A stretch of 64,000 nucleotides of DNA from Pegoplata infirma (lineage: Eukaryota > Arthropoda > Insecta > Diptera > Anthomyiidae). The number at the start of each line of letters is the position of its first letter. The first letter of the stretch is position 1. Location of the stretch: assembly GCA_963921195.1 (NCBI GenBank), contig OY992536.1:321425038-321489037 (forward strand), given 5' to 3'. The translations under genes and the position numbers were made by a program. Positions 63,535-64,000 of this stretch are shown here, piece by piece. The notes under the pieces are model-generated. The model did not search any database. It was not told the DNA's origin and worked only from the letters and a program-made list of their open reading frames with translations.

Positions 63535-64000
63535 GACAACAAGTTTTCCCAAAAATGGGTCTCAGGTCCATGGACTCATTAGATCCCTAGTTTTTGATAT
63601 CATTAATAAGTGTAAAAAACATGCAGAAGCGAAAAATTATGGAAATAGGTTTTTTTTTACTGCCAATAGACCGATTTTACTGAATATCGAGCGAAATTTT
63701 TATATGAGAACTAATTGTAAGTCCAAAAATGGTCCAATTATGATCAGATTTGATAAAGTTACTAAAGTACATGTTTAAAAAACACGACCAACATTTTTGT
63801 CAAATATTGCCTTTTCATGAGTTTTGGGATATTTTTTCGAACATCGGAAGGGTGGTTTGTATGGGGACTACAAGTAGAACTGGTCCGATTTCTTTAAAAT
63901 TTGGAATGATTCTTTGTAAATACTTTTACCTGTTTAATTCCGAAAGCATATTTATAATAATACGGTTTTAAGAGTAGTTTTTTCCAAATTTAAAGGGTAC
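63535..64000 (-). mobile_element. Relative of the 1-336 repeat, opposite orientation
   Basis: AAAAATGGGTCTCAGGTCC, ATTAATAAGTGTAAAAA, CCGATTTTACTGAATATCG, GCGAAATTTTTATATG and AAAAATGGTCCAATTATGATC correspond, reverse-complemented, to 290-55. It continues to the window edge with TATGGGGACTACAAGTAG. The open frame 63750-63971 has no recognisable motif. Confidence 0.6.

Noticed and set aside
1..64000. LTR retrotransposons or endogenous retroviruses
   Set aside because: No long direct repeats bounding gag/pol-like frames, no primer-binding site and no aspartic-protease or integrase motifs were found.

Overview
The window looks like a gene-poor, repeat-dense stretch of an insect nuclear genome, most likely a higher fly (Brachycera, perhaps a calyptrate). 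The grounds are strong AT-richness, Jockey-, RTE- and RNase-H-type non-LTR retrotransposon fragments, and many copies of a hairpin-ended element (ATTCGGC-nnn-GCCGAAT followed by CTTACTTG, with ATACCCTCC near the other end) that I associate with fly genomes. The species assignment is inference. I found no intact host protein-coding gene, rRNA or convincing functional tRNA, and nothing bacterial. Almost all structure is mobile DNA, inverted repeats and minisatellites, and most long open frames are chance frames in AT-rich repeats.

Layout. 1-2.7 kb: end of a hairpin element, a foldback fragment and a CCCA-ended element (1897-2702). 3.6-4.2 kb: a hairpin element. 4.4-7.7 kb: a GC-richer minisatellite split by a TA-flanked transposon (4527-7594), which holds an RTE LINE, itself split by a MITE (5145-5540), and an unidentified minus-strand frame. 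7.8-9.7 kb: MITE and foldbacks. 10.9-12.9 kb: a CCCA element with a tRNA-like segment, then a 950-bp foldback. 13.9-20.7 kb: two inverted arms bracketing four decayed LINE fragments. 20.7-21.5 kb: a palindromic MITE and a 21-bp array. 23.4-28.1 kb: a CCCA element carrying a hairpin element, then a 1.8-kb hAT-type element carrying two smaller hAT-type elements. 28.4-31.0 kb: MITE within MITE, then a 1.3-kb AACTTAGTTTAG array. 31.5-35.6 kb: foldback, a split 21-bp array, and a second copy of the 23.4-kb CCCA element carrying a different insertion. 37-42 kb: array, hairpin element and a composite of nested MITEs. 42-45.9 kb: TTA-flanked MITE and foldbacks. 45.9-52.2 kb: a 6.2-kb hAT-type element with several further levels of nesting. 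52.6-57.2 kb: one 21-bp array and one foldback invaded by several hairpin elements. 57.9-64 kb: another small hAT-type element, a CCCA element with a minisatellite, another 21-bp array element, and a final repeat that mirrors the first bases of the window.

No set of genes works together here. What the sequence shows well is the order of insertions. Terminal inverted repeats with matching target-site duplications (TSDs) can be read for more than twenty insertions: 8-bp (hAT-type), TTA/TAA, TA, and 2-3-bp next to CCCA termini. In several cases a related copy supplies the empty site. The best candidate for something under-described is the CCCA-ended family (seven insertions, no transposase visible), followed by foldback elements that carry minisatellites in opposite orientations.
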